IMG/VR virus record: IMGVR_UViG_3300042923_000409 | Location: 1-26,100 of that record | Length of the DNA: 26,100 bases | Origin: a virus | Strand: one strand, 5' to 3' | Shown: in pieces, positions 15,253 through 21,687 of the stretch | Layout of the letters: each line of letters opens with the position of its first letter | Numbering within the stretch: position 1 is the first letter of the stretch | Notes under the pieces: generated by a model | Told to the model about the DNA's origin: nothing | What the model saw: the letters and a program-made list of their open reading frames with translations, nothing else | Databases searched by the model: none | Program-made: the position numbers and the translations under genes

Positions 15253-16433
15253 TTCTCTCCCTTGAGATTCATCAACTGATCCAGTTCGTGGACGACGACG
15301 ACGAGTTCCTTCGCGTCCTCCATCACCTGGCCGATCGGCTTGTACGCGGCCGGGTGCTCGTCGAGCAGCTTGTCCGCCACGTCGTCGCGGTAGTCGATGC
15401 CGACCATCGACGCCGCCAGGTCGTCCGTGGTGAACTTCTTCCGGGCCTCGCCGCGCGACATCGCGCGTCCGGCGCCGTGCGGCGCGGAGTACAGGCCCTT
15501 CTTGTTGCCGAGGCCCATCACGACGTAGCTCTTGTCCCCCATCGAACCGGGGATCAGGCCCATCTTGCCCTCGCTGGCGTCGATCGCGCCCTTGCGGGTC
15601 AGCCAGGTGGTCTTGCCGCCGATCTCCCGCGACTCGGTGTAGTTGTGGTGCGCGTTGACCCGCTCCACCTCCAGCGACTCGTGCTCTCCCCATCCGTGAA
15701 TCCAGGCCATGAACGTCGAGACGTAGCGGTCCATCATCTCGTCCCGGTTGAGCAGCGCGAACTTCTGTGCCCATCGCAGCTCGTTCATGTACTGCCAGAA
15801 CTCGTCGTCCGTCTGGACGAAGAACGCGTGGTCCTGGTCCTCAAGTGGGATGAAGCGGTCCTTGCACATCTTCTGCGCGAGCCGGATGTGCTTGCTGGCG
15901 ATCTTGTTGCCGACCCCGCGCGAGCCGCTGTGCAGGAAGAGCCACACGTAGCCCTGCTGGTCGACACACAGCTCGATGAAGTGGTTCCCGCCGCCGAGGC
16001 TACCGAGCTGGTTGCGCCAGTTCTTCGAGTGCATGAGGTCGACGCTGTCCCGAGCGGCCTGAGCCTCCAGGGTGGCGATCTTCTCGGCCGTGAAGTCGAA
16101 CTTCTCCAGGTCGTCGTTGTAGTTCCCCGGCGACAGCGGGATCTCGGACTGGAGGATCTTGCGCAGAACCGACAGGTCACGGTCCTTGATCTGGTTGATG
16201 TGGATCTCGGTGCGGACCGCGATCATGCCGCAGCCGATGTCGACGCCGACGGCCGCCGGGATGATGGCGCGCTCGGTGGGGATCACCGTGCCGACGCTGG
16301 AGCCGTGGCCCCAGTGCGCGTCGGGCATGAGTGCGACGAAGGGGGAGACGAACGGCAGCCGTGCGAGGGCCTCGGCCTGCTGCATGGTCTTGTCGTCGAT
16401 GATGGACGCGAAGTTGATGATGGGGACGCTCAT
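15249..16433 (-). CDS. rtcB: RtcB-family RNA ligase
   Basis: The 394-aa protein carries RtcB signatures throughout: MPDAHWGHGSSVGTV near 36-50, GVDIGCGM with Asp65 and Cys68, GGGNHFIE with His151, HSGSRGVG with His168, and APHGAGRAMSR with His319, the residue that becomes guanylylated. RtcB joins RNA 2',3'-cyclic phosphate (or 3'-phosphate) ends to 5'-OH ends with GTP and Mn2+. In phages such enzymes are thought to repair tRNAs cut by host anticodon nucleases. No Archease partner is seen in the window. The ATG at 16433 carries the CACCCAAGGAG element. Its length is close to the shorter bacterial RtcB group. Confidence 0.95.
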   Translation of the reverse strand: MSVPIINFASIIDDKTMQQAEALARLPFVSPFVALMPDAHWGHGSSVGTVIPTERAIIPAAVGVDIGCGMIAVRTEIHINQIKDRDLSVLRKILQSEIPLSPGNYNDDLEKFDFTAEKIATLEAQAARDSVDLMHSKNWRNQLGSLGGGNHFIELCVDQQGYVWLFLHSGSRGVGNKIASKHIRLAQKMCKDRFIPLEDQDHAFFVQTDDEFWQYMNELRWAQKFALLNRDEMMDRYVSTFMAWIHGWGEHESLEVERVNAHHNYTESREIGGKTTWLTRKGAIDASEGKMGLIPGSMGDKSYVVMGLGNKKGLYSAPHGAGRAMSRGEARKKFTTDDLAASMVGIDYRDDVADKLLDEHPAAYKPIGQVMEDAKELVVVVHELDQLMNLKGEK

Positions 16434-16468
16434 GATGCTCCTTGGGTGGTCTTGCAACGGTGGAACCA

Positions 16469-16508
16469 GAGGGTGTAGATGGCGCCACACCCTCCGCAGA
16501 GACGGAGG
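16469..16508 (-). promoter_or_regulatory. Two mutually exclusive hairpins between small gene and rtcB
   Basis: Stem A pairs 16469-16476 with 16487-16494 (8 bp, 10-nt loop). Stem B pairs 16491-16496 with 16503-16508 (6 bp, 6-nt loop). They share 16491-16494, so only one can form at a time. The stretch lies in the rtcB leader, 36-75 nt before the start codon. It could act as a weak terminator/antiterminator pair; no U-tract follows. Confidence 0.4.
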
Positions 16509-16515
16509 AGGGACT

Positions 16516-16689
16516 TCACTGACGGCGTTCCCGCTCCTCCATTCTCCTCGCGGTTTCGAGGAGGGTGCGGCTCATCAGCCGTTGCTCGTTTCGGGACTGC
16601 CGAGCGTAGCGGGCCTGGCGCTCCTTGGCCGACCGGAAGTTGATCAGGCCGAATGACAGGACGGACAGGGACTTGCGGGTGACTCCCAT
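16516..16689 (-). CDS. Small basic actinophage-type protein, 57 aa
   Basis: The ATG at 16689 has AGGAG seven bases upstream, overlapping the stop of the previous gene. The protein starts MGVTRKSLSVLSFGLINFRS and continues as a long Arg/Glu-rich helix to the end. The opening (RKxLSxxxxGLxxFRSxKER) reminds me of a small protein of unknown function that recurs in actinophages; I cannot verify this here. The short hydrophobic N-terminus could touch a membrane or partner. Confidence 0.68.
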   Translation of the reverse strand: MGVTRKSLSVLSFGLINFRSAKERQARYARQSRNEQRLMSRTLLETARRMEERERRQ

Positions 16690-16697
16690 GATGGCTC

Positions 16698-17150
16698 CTA
16701 GCCGTTGGTGTGGTCGGTCCAGCGATCGATGTAGTGGACGACGAACTCGTTAGCGGACTTCGGCTCGACGACCAGTCGGCCGTCGCCCCCGCGCAGCGTG
16801 AGCGTGGTGTCCATCCGCTCCCGGCGATCGTTGGAGAAGAAGGTGCTGCCGCGATTGATCTCGATGATGTCGCGGGGCCGTCGGCCGTCGGCCTGGAGCT
16901 TGACGGCGACCTCGTCGCGGGTCATGTCGTAGACGATGGTGTCGTACCTGGCGTCGCCGAGATAGACCGGGTTGTCGTCGAGTGCGTGGGTCGAGGTCCA
17001 GTACAGCCGGGTCGGCTTCACGGACTTCTGGTGCTCGTCGAGCCTGCGCTGCGCTTCGACGGCGGCGTAGGCCAGGTCGGAGATGTACTCGCGTGCCCAC
17101 TTCGGCAGCTTCGAGATCTGCTCGTCAGTCGGGGTGTCCTTGGATCGCAT
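16698..17150 (-). CDS. Hypothetical 150-aa protein
   Basis: It has an N-terminal helical segment (ISKLPKWAREYISDLAYAAVEAQRRLDEH), then a beta-rich part with DDNPVYLGDARYDTIVYD and GSTFFSNDRRERMDTTLTLRGG. The opening suggests an oligomerising helix. I do not recognise the family. The ATG at 17150 carries CACCCAAGGAG and is the first gene behind promoter 17185-17214. The unit continues into the small basic protein and rtcB. Confidence 0.72.
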   Translation of the reverse strand: MRSKDTPTDEQISKLPKWAREYISDLAYAAVEAQRRLDEHQKSVKPTRLYWTSTHALDDNPVYLGDARYDTIVYDMTRDEVAVKLQADGRRPRDIIEINRGSTFFSNDRRERMDTTLTLRGGDGRLVVEPKSANEFVVHYIDRWTDHTNG

Positions 17151-17184
17151 TGGAACTCCTTGGGTGATTCGGTTGGCAGATTCA

Positions 17185-17214
17185 ATTGTAAGGCTTGACG
17201 ATCAAATCTGTCAA
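17185..17214 (-). promoter_or_regulatory. Promoter with internal operator, upstream of the rtcB unit
   Basis: Minus-strand TTGACA (17209-17214), 18 bp, TACAAT (17185-17190), close to the sigma-70/SigA consensus. The perfect 11-bp palindrome TTGATCGTCAA (17195-17205 region) lies in the spacer. The -35 overlaps the stop codon of the ParB-like gene. Confidence 0.82.
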
Positions 17215-18119
17215 GACGCCTTCTGGCCCTCGAACTCGTCCCGGATCTTGTCGGCGACCGGCTTGGCCTCCGGGAAGGACTGGTTCTCACCCCAGCCTCG
17301 GATGTAGGTGAGGTTCTGACCGGCGGCGAAGGCGTTCCAGGCCCGGATGAACATGGCCGAGTTCTTCGTATATCGGTGCCGCGAGCCGCCAGCGGTGTCC
17401 GGCGGGTTGGCCACGAGACGGTTGCGTAGCGCGAGGATCGGGTCGCCGTGGAACAGGCCCTCCCCGCTGGCGAGCTTCTGGAAGAAGTACTCGATCATGG
17501 CGCCGTTCGGCTCGGCCTTGCCGATGAACCATGCGGCCAGCGCGTACGGGGTGACGCCGCCCTTGAGCGGGGACCCCTCGATCGCGTGGACGCCGTGCCG
17601 GTAGGCCCTCTCCAGCTCGGCCTGGTTGGCCTTGGCGAACTGGACGACCTCCAGCTTCGACGGCATCGTCTGGCCCTCCATGATCAGCGCGGCGCGAGCC
17701 AGCGCGGCCATGTTGACCGCGTTGACCATGCGGTCCTCGCCGCCGAACTCCAGGAGGTTGGCGGCCGTGCGGGGTGCGCCGACATCGATGGTGTTCCGGG
17801 CCTCGGGGTCGAGTCCCTCGACGATCAGCGTGGTGATGGTGACCCCCTCGTCGGCGGCCAGCAGAGCTTCGAGCCGGTGCTGGCCGTCGAGCAGGACGTT
17901 CTTGCCTTTGACGGTGCCGACGCGGATGGCGTCGCCGTTGAACAGGAAGTCTCCTCGGTTCATGGCGCGCCGGTACTCCTCGATCTTGGCCGTGCGGAGT
18001 TTCCGGTTGTCGGTGTTCGCGACGAGCAGCTCGGTGGCGTCGTCGGCGTTGATGGTGGCCACGGTGATCCGGACCTTCTGATTGTCGATCTCGCTCTTGA
18101 AGCGGTTGATGACCTGCAT
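17211..18119 (-). CDS. ParB/DGQHR-fold protein, 302 aa
   Basis: The N-terminal domain has the ParB-superfamily features VANTDNRKLRTAKIEEYRRAM and the signature LLDGQHRLEAL (DGQHR at 78-82), followed by a helical domain with VGAPRTAANLLEF. The DGQHR motif is shared by ParB-like NTPases/nucleases and the DndB group. Phage members are usually unattached to a ParA gene, and none is seen here, so plasmid-type partition is not proven; a nuclease, CTP-switch or DNA-sensing role is possible. The ATG at 18119 carries CACCCAAGGAG. The next gene upstream but one contains an eight-copy 9-bp repeat array that could be a binding region. Confidence 0.8.
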   Translation of the reverse strand: MQVINRFKSEIDNQKVRITVATINADDATELLVANTDNRKLRTAKIEEYRRAMNRGDFLFNGDAIRVGTVKGKNVLLDGQHRLEALLAADEGVTITTLIVEGLDPEARNTIDVGAPRTAANLLEFGGEDRMVNAVNMAALARAALIMEGQTMPSKLEVVQFAKANQAELERAYRHGVHAIEGSPLKGGVTPYALAAWFIGKAEPNGAMIEYFFQKLASGEGLFHGDPILALRNRLVANPPDTAGGSRHRYTKNSAMFIRAWNAFAAGQNLTYIRGWGENQSFPEAKPVADKIRDEFEGQKAS

Positions 18120-18204
18120 GATGGCTCTCCTTGGGTGGGTGGTGCTCGTGGCAATGCTGTCTCCCCGGTAGTGATTGAGTTGTCGCCGGTCAGGGTCGAC
18201 CGAC

Positions 18205-18378
18205 CTAGTCGTATTGGTCTTCGTCGTAGATCGCGTTCGCGATCCGGTCTAGCGGGGTCAGGATGTGCTCGTGAATCTTGCCTCGATCGATGCGGCTGAG
18301 CAGAGCAACTCCGTCGCTGGTGTGCTGACCCGGCTGGAACTGGAAGAAGCTTCCTGGCCTGTCAGCTTTGATCGACAA
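18205..18378 (-). CDS. Possible 57-aa protein with TTG start
   Basis: An open frame begins at a TTG at 18378, one base after the TAG of the 332-aa gene, and runs to a TAG at 18205. It reads MSIKADRPGSFFQFQPGQ at its start and ends with DRIANAIYDEDQYD, a composition typical of real phage proteins. AAGG lies about ten bases before the start. The close spacing suggests reinitiation after the upstream gene. It fills an otherwise empty ~260-bp gap. No family recognised. The start codon is part of an operator-like sequence. Confidence 0.52.
   Translation of the reverse strand: MSIKADRPGSFFQFQPGQHTSDGVALLSRIDRGKIHEHILTPLDRIANAIYDEDQYD
18368..18378 (-). promoter_or_regulatory. Operator copy without promoter
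   Basis: Minus-strand TTGTCGATCAA, identical over 14 nt (TTGTCGATCAAAGC) to the operator in promoter 12378-12407, but no -10 or -35 stands at the usual distances. It overlaps the TTG start of the 57-aa frame and could be a roadblock (stoperator-like) site. Confidence 0.5.
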
Positions 18379-18379
18379 T

Positions 18380-19378
18380 CTACCCGACCTTGACGATGCG
18401 CGCTACGGCAACGGAGCGGAAACCGCCACCTTCCTCCAGGAAGTGTAGGAGCCGCATGTCCTCACCAGCGGCTTCCACGTCGAAGTTCGAGGGGGTGACC
18501 TTCGTCGGGTGCTTGCCTCCGTCCTTCGTGACCTTGGCCGTCTCGGTCCGGCCGGTGAAGCTGTTGGTCCAGTGGACCGTCTTGCCCTTCACCCGCTTGA
18601 CGAGGGCCTCGTTGCTCAGCTCGGAGGCCACGGTGGACCAGTTCCGGCGGGACCCGGAGGCCTGCTGGTCACGGACCGCGTCGTAGATCATCTGCTGCGC
18701 GTAGGTGTCGGACTTCTGCTTCTCGACATCCTTGATGTGCGCGATCGACTCGGCCGCGACGAAGTCGTCCGTCTCGCCGTAGGGATCGACGAACTCGGGA
18801 TCGGTAGTGTTCGACACTCGATCCTCGCCGTCGTCGGTGAACGGACTGTCGTCATCCAGTATGGGCGGCACTTCCACCTCCGTATGGGCGGCACTCTCGT
18901 CGCCCTGGTGGGCGGCATCGGTGCTGGTGGGCGGCACTGCGGACCCCTCGATGGGCGGCACAGGGTCGGCCCCCTCACTATGGGCGGCACTGGTGGGCGG
19001 CACAGTGGGCGGCACTGGCGCGGCGTACTCGCCCGTCCCGTTGACCAGGTCCTTGTAGCGATCGATCCCGGCGTCCAACAGCACCTTGGCGATCTGCTCC
19101 AGCGTCCCGGACTCGACGATCGGCCGGATCAGCTCCTTGGGGATCGCGTCCTTCCCGAAGATGAACTTGTCGTCCGGCGCCTCGCCGGTCGCGTCGGCGA
19201 TGCCGTAGTAGACGGCTAGATGGCCGCAGTCGGACATCAGGCTGAACTGTGCCCAGGCGTACTTCTTGTTGACGCCGGACTTCACCATCGTCCACCTGTT
19301 GTCCTCGGCGAACTCGTAGATGGCGTCGACCATGTCCATCGCTTCGCGCTCTTCGGGGGTGGGGTTCTTCGCGGTCAC
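18380..19378 (-). CDS. Hypothetical 332-aa protein with repetitive Pro/Ala linker
   Basis: The GTG at 19378 has AGGAG at good spacing and is the first gene of the leftward arm. The N-terminal ~115 residues form a folded domain (DMVDAIYEFAEDNRW, FSLMSDCGHLAVYYGIAD, then LEQIAKVLLDAGIDRYKDLV). A low-complexity linker with five VPP and three AAH units follows, then a C-terminal domain of ~120 residues with QQMIYDAVRDQQASGSRRNW and VKGKTVHWTNSFTGRTETAKV. I do not recognise the domains; the end could be a DNA-binding fold. The VPP and AAH units come from one 9-bp DNA repeat read in two frames (18862-19014). Confidence 0.75.
   Translation of the reverse strand: MTAKNPTPEEREAMDMVDAIYEFAEDNRWTMVKSGVNKKYAWAQFSLMSDCGHLAVYYGIADATGEAPDDKFIFGKDAIPKELIRPIVESGTLEQIAKVLLDAGIDRYKDLVNGTGEYAAPVPPTVPPTSAAHSEGADPVPPIEGSAVPPTSTDAAHQGDESAAHTEVEVPPILDDDSPFTDDGEDRVSNTTDPEFVDPYGETDDFVAAESIAHIKDVEKQKSDTYAQQMIYDAVRDQQASGSRRNWSTVASELSNEALVKRVKGKTVHWTNSFTGRTETAKVTKDGGKHPTKVTPSNFDVEAAGEDMRLLHFLEEGGGFRSVAVARIVKVG
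18862..19014 (-). repeat. Eight-copy 9-bp repeat (TGCCGCCCA) inside a coding region
   Basis: The plus-strand 9-mer TGGGCGGCA occurs exactly at 18862, 18885, 18909, 18928, 18952, 18981, 18994 and 19006; seven copies are followed by C. Spacings are 23, 24, 19, 24, 29, 13 and 12 bp. Five copies fall in one codon phase (encoding VPP) and three in another (encoding AAH), so the DNA word rather than the peptide is what repeats. Confidence 0.85.
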
Positions 19379-19430
19379 GTGTTCTCCTGATTTCGGTGAT
19401 CGGTTGTCTTGGCTCAATGGCGTGAATCGG

Positions 19431-19460
19431 CTAGTACCGTCTAGTACCGGCTGTACCGGG
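19431..19460. repeat. 10-bp tandem repeat, CTAGTACCGK x2 plus variant
   Basis: CTAGTACCGT, CTAGTACCGG and CTGTACCGGG stand head to tail. They lie ~52-82 bp before the first leftward gene, inside its probable 5' leader. Confidence 0.65.
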
Positions 19461-19636
19461 CTGGGCTGGGGCTGGCGGCGGATCGGCTGGGGTGGTCGGG
19501 CCTAGGGTCTAGTTCCCTGCCGGTCGGAGGCGCGTCCTCCGTTCCGCGTCGAGGTCCGAGGACCGTCGCGCGTTCCGTACGTCGCGGGTGTGGCCGGTGA
19601 GTGGCTCTGGTGGCTCGCTGTCGTTGTCATGACACA

Positions 19637-19666
19637 AACCTATCACACCGAACAAACCTCACACAA
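19637..19666 (-). promoter_or_regulatory. Probable leftward promoter of the replication arm
   Basis: Minus-strand TTGTGT (19661-19666), 18 bp, TAGGTT (19637-19642). The -35 fits, the -10 is mediocre. The spacer contains GAGGTTTGTTCGGT, reminiscent of GAGGTTTGATCGTT in promoter 2870-2899. The leader to the GTG at 19378 would be ~250 nt. Confidence 0.42.
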
Positions 19667-19946
19667 CCCCTAATCTCCGGTTCGCCTCTGTTGCTAGGCT
19701 GCCGTGACGCTCCGGGGTGTGTCCGGTTGTCCGCGAGCGGTGTAGCTGTCCTCCTGTCTCGGTTGCCGCTCTGGCGATTCACGCTATTGAGTTCTGTAGG
19801 AACGTTGCGCCGGAACCGGTGTTCCGCGCTCTCGCCGATCGTCGTTGTCGGTGTTCGTTGGCTCAACTATGACACATCACCGGGAACCTATCAAGTCGAG
19901 CAACCCTGTCAGTCTCGTGACTCTGTCTCGGCTCTGCGCTGTCGAC

Positions 19947-19976
19947 TTGTCATATTTGACGATCAATGCTTACAGT
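19947..19976 (+). promoter_or_regulatory. Rightward promoter with internal operator, first rightward unit
   Basis: TTGTCA (19947-19952), 18 bp, TACAGT (19971-19976), with palindrome TTGACGATCAA at 19956-19966. It is flanked by GTCGA before the -35, as in the two other rightward promoters. Confidence 0.8.
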
Positions 19977-19985
19977 GGTGGAGCA

Positions 19986-20002
19986 CCGGCGAGCGTCGCC
20001 GG
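19986..20002 (+). promoter_or_regulatory. 5' leader hairpin
   Basis: CCGGCGA-GCG-TCGCCGG, a perfect 7-bp stem with a 3-nt loop, begins within a few bases of the predicted transcript start and ends before the ribosome site CGGAG. It may stabilise the mRNA. Confidence 0.5.
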
Positions 20003-20023
20003 AGCGGAAACGGAGATTCTGAC

Positions 20024-20848
20024 ATGTCGAACACCACGGTTACCCGCGACACCGATACCCGCGTCCAGCGCTACGGCGACGGCCGCGCGTTCCGTATCGC
20101 CGGAACTCGCCGGAGCGGACTGGTTGTCGCACGGCCGACCACACACACCTATGAGACTCGGAACCACGGACCCCGGCAGTCACAGGAAGTCGAGCGGGTG
20201 CGTCCCGCGCTGCTTCTCGACTTCTCGCCGCGCGCCGTTGGCGGGGTGAACGTTCACGGTTACAACGATGATCTAGACATCACTTCGGAAGATCAGTGGG
20301 ACCGTATCCGCGAGTCGTTCCCCAACGCGCTCCGCGCCGGTTTCACCGGCGCCTACTATGTGCCGGAGCCGTTTCGGGTCAACGGCCGGAGCTATGACAG
20401 CTTCACCGCGCGCCTGGAGTTCTATGCGCACGCTGACGGACGCGGGTACACCAACGCCGCGCACTATCACCAGGGAAGCGTCGCCGGTGTCGACGGCGCT
20501 TGGGTGTTCTCTGCCGACCGTTTCAATAACTCGCTGACCGACGCCGCTCGCACGGTCGCCGAGGACGTAGCGCGTCTGATCGTCCCGAAGTACACCGACG
20601 TCGAGTTGTTGGAACCGGTGGCGCGCTCGCTCCAGCACCGAGCCGAACGCGCTCGCGAGTGGGTTAAGCGTTACGAAGCGTGCGCCGTTGCTGCCGCGCG
20701 TGCTGCGAGCGAGTGGAACGACGTCGTTACGTTCCTCCGCGACGGCGAAGCGACTAGCGACACTCGCGTCATATTCGACAGCGCTGACACGCTGACCGGC
20801 GTCGAAGCTGCCGCGCGTAGCGAAGCGAACCGGTGGTCACAGCTGTGA
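20024..20848 (+). CDS. Hypothetical 274-aa protein, first rightward gene
   Basis: The ATG at 20024 has CGGAG eight bases upstream and lies ~40 nt from the predicted transcript start. The protein has a variable N-terminus, a central part with LLDFSPRAVGGVNVHGYND and GRSYDSFTARLEFYAHADGRGYTNAAHYH, and a helical C-terminal third (VARSLQHRAERAREWVKRYEACAVAAARAA). No known motif recognised. Being the first gene of a strong-looking promoter suggests early expression, perhaps a host-takeover protein, but that is inference from place only. Confidence 0.75.
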   Translation: MSNTTVTRDTDTRVQRYGDGRAFRIAGTRRSGLVVARPTTHTYETRNHGPRQSQEVERVRPALLLDFSPRAVGGVNVHGYNDDLDITSEDQWDRIRESFPNALRAGFTGAYYVPEPFRVNGRSYDSFTARLEFYAHADGRGYTNAAHYHQGSVAGVDGAWVFSADRFNNSLTDAARTVAEDVARLIVPKYTDVELLEPVARSLQHRAERAREWVKRYEACAVAAARAASEWNDVVTFLRDGEATSDTRVIFDSADTLTGVEAAARSEANRWSQL

Positions 20849-21102
20849 GCACTCTCCACACCATCGACGCGCGCGGGTGCGCCATTCACAGCACCCGCGC
20901 GGCCGGTTCGCCGATCGTGACCGTGCGGGGTGTACCCCGGCGCTCCGGCGCCGTGTCCTGGAGGCTCCCAAGCGTCGAGGCTATGCGAACGCTCGCAATG
21001 GCACACCGGCGCGACGGCGAGCGGCTCGACTACGTCAGTCACACCGACGCCGCTCGCGACGGCTCACCCGCTATCCGTACGTTCATCGCTCGCACCAACT
21101 AA
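20845..21102 (+). CDS. Hypothetical 85-aa protein
   Basis: The GTG at 20845 overlaps the preceding TGA (GTGA); a GTG at 20833 would add four residues. The protein is basic with a beta-rich start (LHTIDARGCAIHSTRAAGSPIVTVRGVPRR) and a helical middle (VEAMRTLAMAHRRDGERLDY). Not recognised. It forms a unit with its two neighbours. Confidence 0.65.
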   Translation: MSTLHTIDARGCAIHSTRAAGSPIVTVRGVPRRSGAVSWRLPSVEAMRTLAMAHRRDGERLDYVSHTDAARDGSPAIRTFIARTN

Positions 21103-21116
21103 CGAAGGGTCACACC

Positions 21117-21584
21117 ATGACTGTCCAGACACACCACCTGTACCCCTACGGCTCACACACCCCTGCCGGGTCGCCGCGCGTCTGGCGGGTCACGGAATAT
21201 GAGTACTGGGGTGAGGGTGTGCCGCGACTCGCGGCTCGCGGCTGGCACGAACCGAACCCCATCACTCATATCCACACCGACGTGAGCGAGTTCCACACCG
21301 AGCGGCACGCGCTGAACGTGCTCAAGGGACCGGTGCGCGAATACAACCGGTTGTTGGTGTGCAGCCAGCGGGAGAGCGACGCGTCAAGGTACCGAACCGG
21401 CGAGATATTCACGCACCGCGCGCCGGTGTCGCTCTATCAGTCGGTTGATCAGAGCGTCGCCGTCGGTGGCTCGCGCTCCGGACTTGAACCGGAGTGGTTC
21501 CGTAAGACGCTCGTCACCCGCACCCGCGACGGCGTGGCGTTCACGTGGGATGTCCTGGTAGAGCGCGTCTCTCCTCCGGTGTGA
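21117..21584 (+). CDS. Hypothetical 155-aa protein
   Basis: The ATG at 21117 is preceded by GAAGGG. The sequence is rich in aromatic and His residues (HHLYPYGSHTP, VTEYEYWGEG, HIHTDVSEFHTERHALN) and lacks Cys pairs apart from one Cys. It looks like a compact beta-rich protein; no family recognised. Its stop codon lies inside the CRP-like palindrome at 21580-21595. It is the last gene of the first rightward unit. Confidence 0.7.
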   Translation: MTVQTHHLYPYGSHTPAGSPRVWRVTEYEYWGEGVPRLAARGWHEPNPITHIHTDVSEFHTERHALNVLKGPVREYNRLLVCSQRESDASRYRTGEIFTHRAPVSLYQSVDQSVAVGGSRSGLEPEWFRKTLVTRTRDGVAFTWDVLVERVSPPV

Positions 21585-21595
21585 CCTAGGTCACA
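21580..21595. promoter_or_regulatory. Perfect CRP/GlxR-type palindrome
   Basis: TGTGACCTAGGTCACA is a perfect 16-bp palindrome and fits TGTGAnnTAnnTCACA, the site known for actinobacterial CRP/GlxR regulators. It ends 10 bp before the -35 of the next promoter. It includes the stop codon of the upstream gene and could also form a 6-bp hairpin. Confidence 0.65.
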
Positions 21596-21605
21596 GCGTG
21601 TCGAG

Positions 21606-21635
21606 TTGATAGATTTGACGATCAAGGCTTACAGT
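21606..21635 (+). promoter_or_regulatory. Rightward promoter with internal operator, second unit
   Basis: TTGATA (21606-21611), 18 bp, TACAGT (21630-21635), with palindrome TTGACGATCAA at 21615-21625. The preceding GTCGAGTTGATAGATTTGA is shared exactly with the third rightward promoter. Confidence 0.8.
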
Positions 21636-21687
21636 TAGGGCACACCGCGAGCGAATAGCGCGAGCGGGATACGAACGGAGCGAACCG

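Larger units (their letters stand above)
19379..20023. other. Divergent intergenic control region (645 bp, no gene)
   Basis: No convincing gene lies here on either strand. The left half has structured, GC-rich sequence with a 10-bp tandem repeat (19431-19460), hairpins at 19525-19541 and 19552-19563, and a palindrome TGTCATGACA at 19625-19634. A probable leftward promoter is at 19637-19666 and a rightward one at 19947-19976. The stretch 19670-19940 shows no clear element. Confidence 0.7.

Noticed and set aside
17211-18119. Plasmid-type partition protein
   Set aside because: The DGQHR/ParB fold is clear, but there is no ParA ATPase beside it and no recognised parS; only the fold is called.
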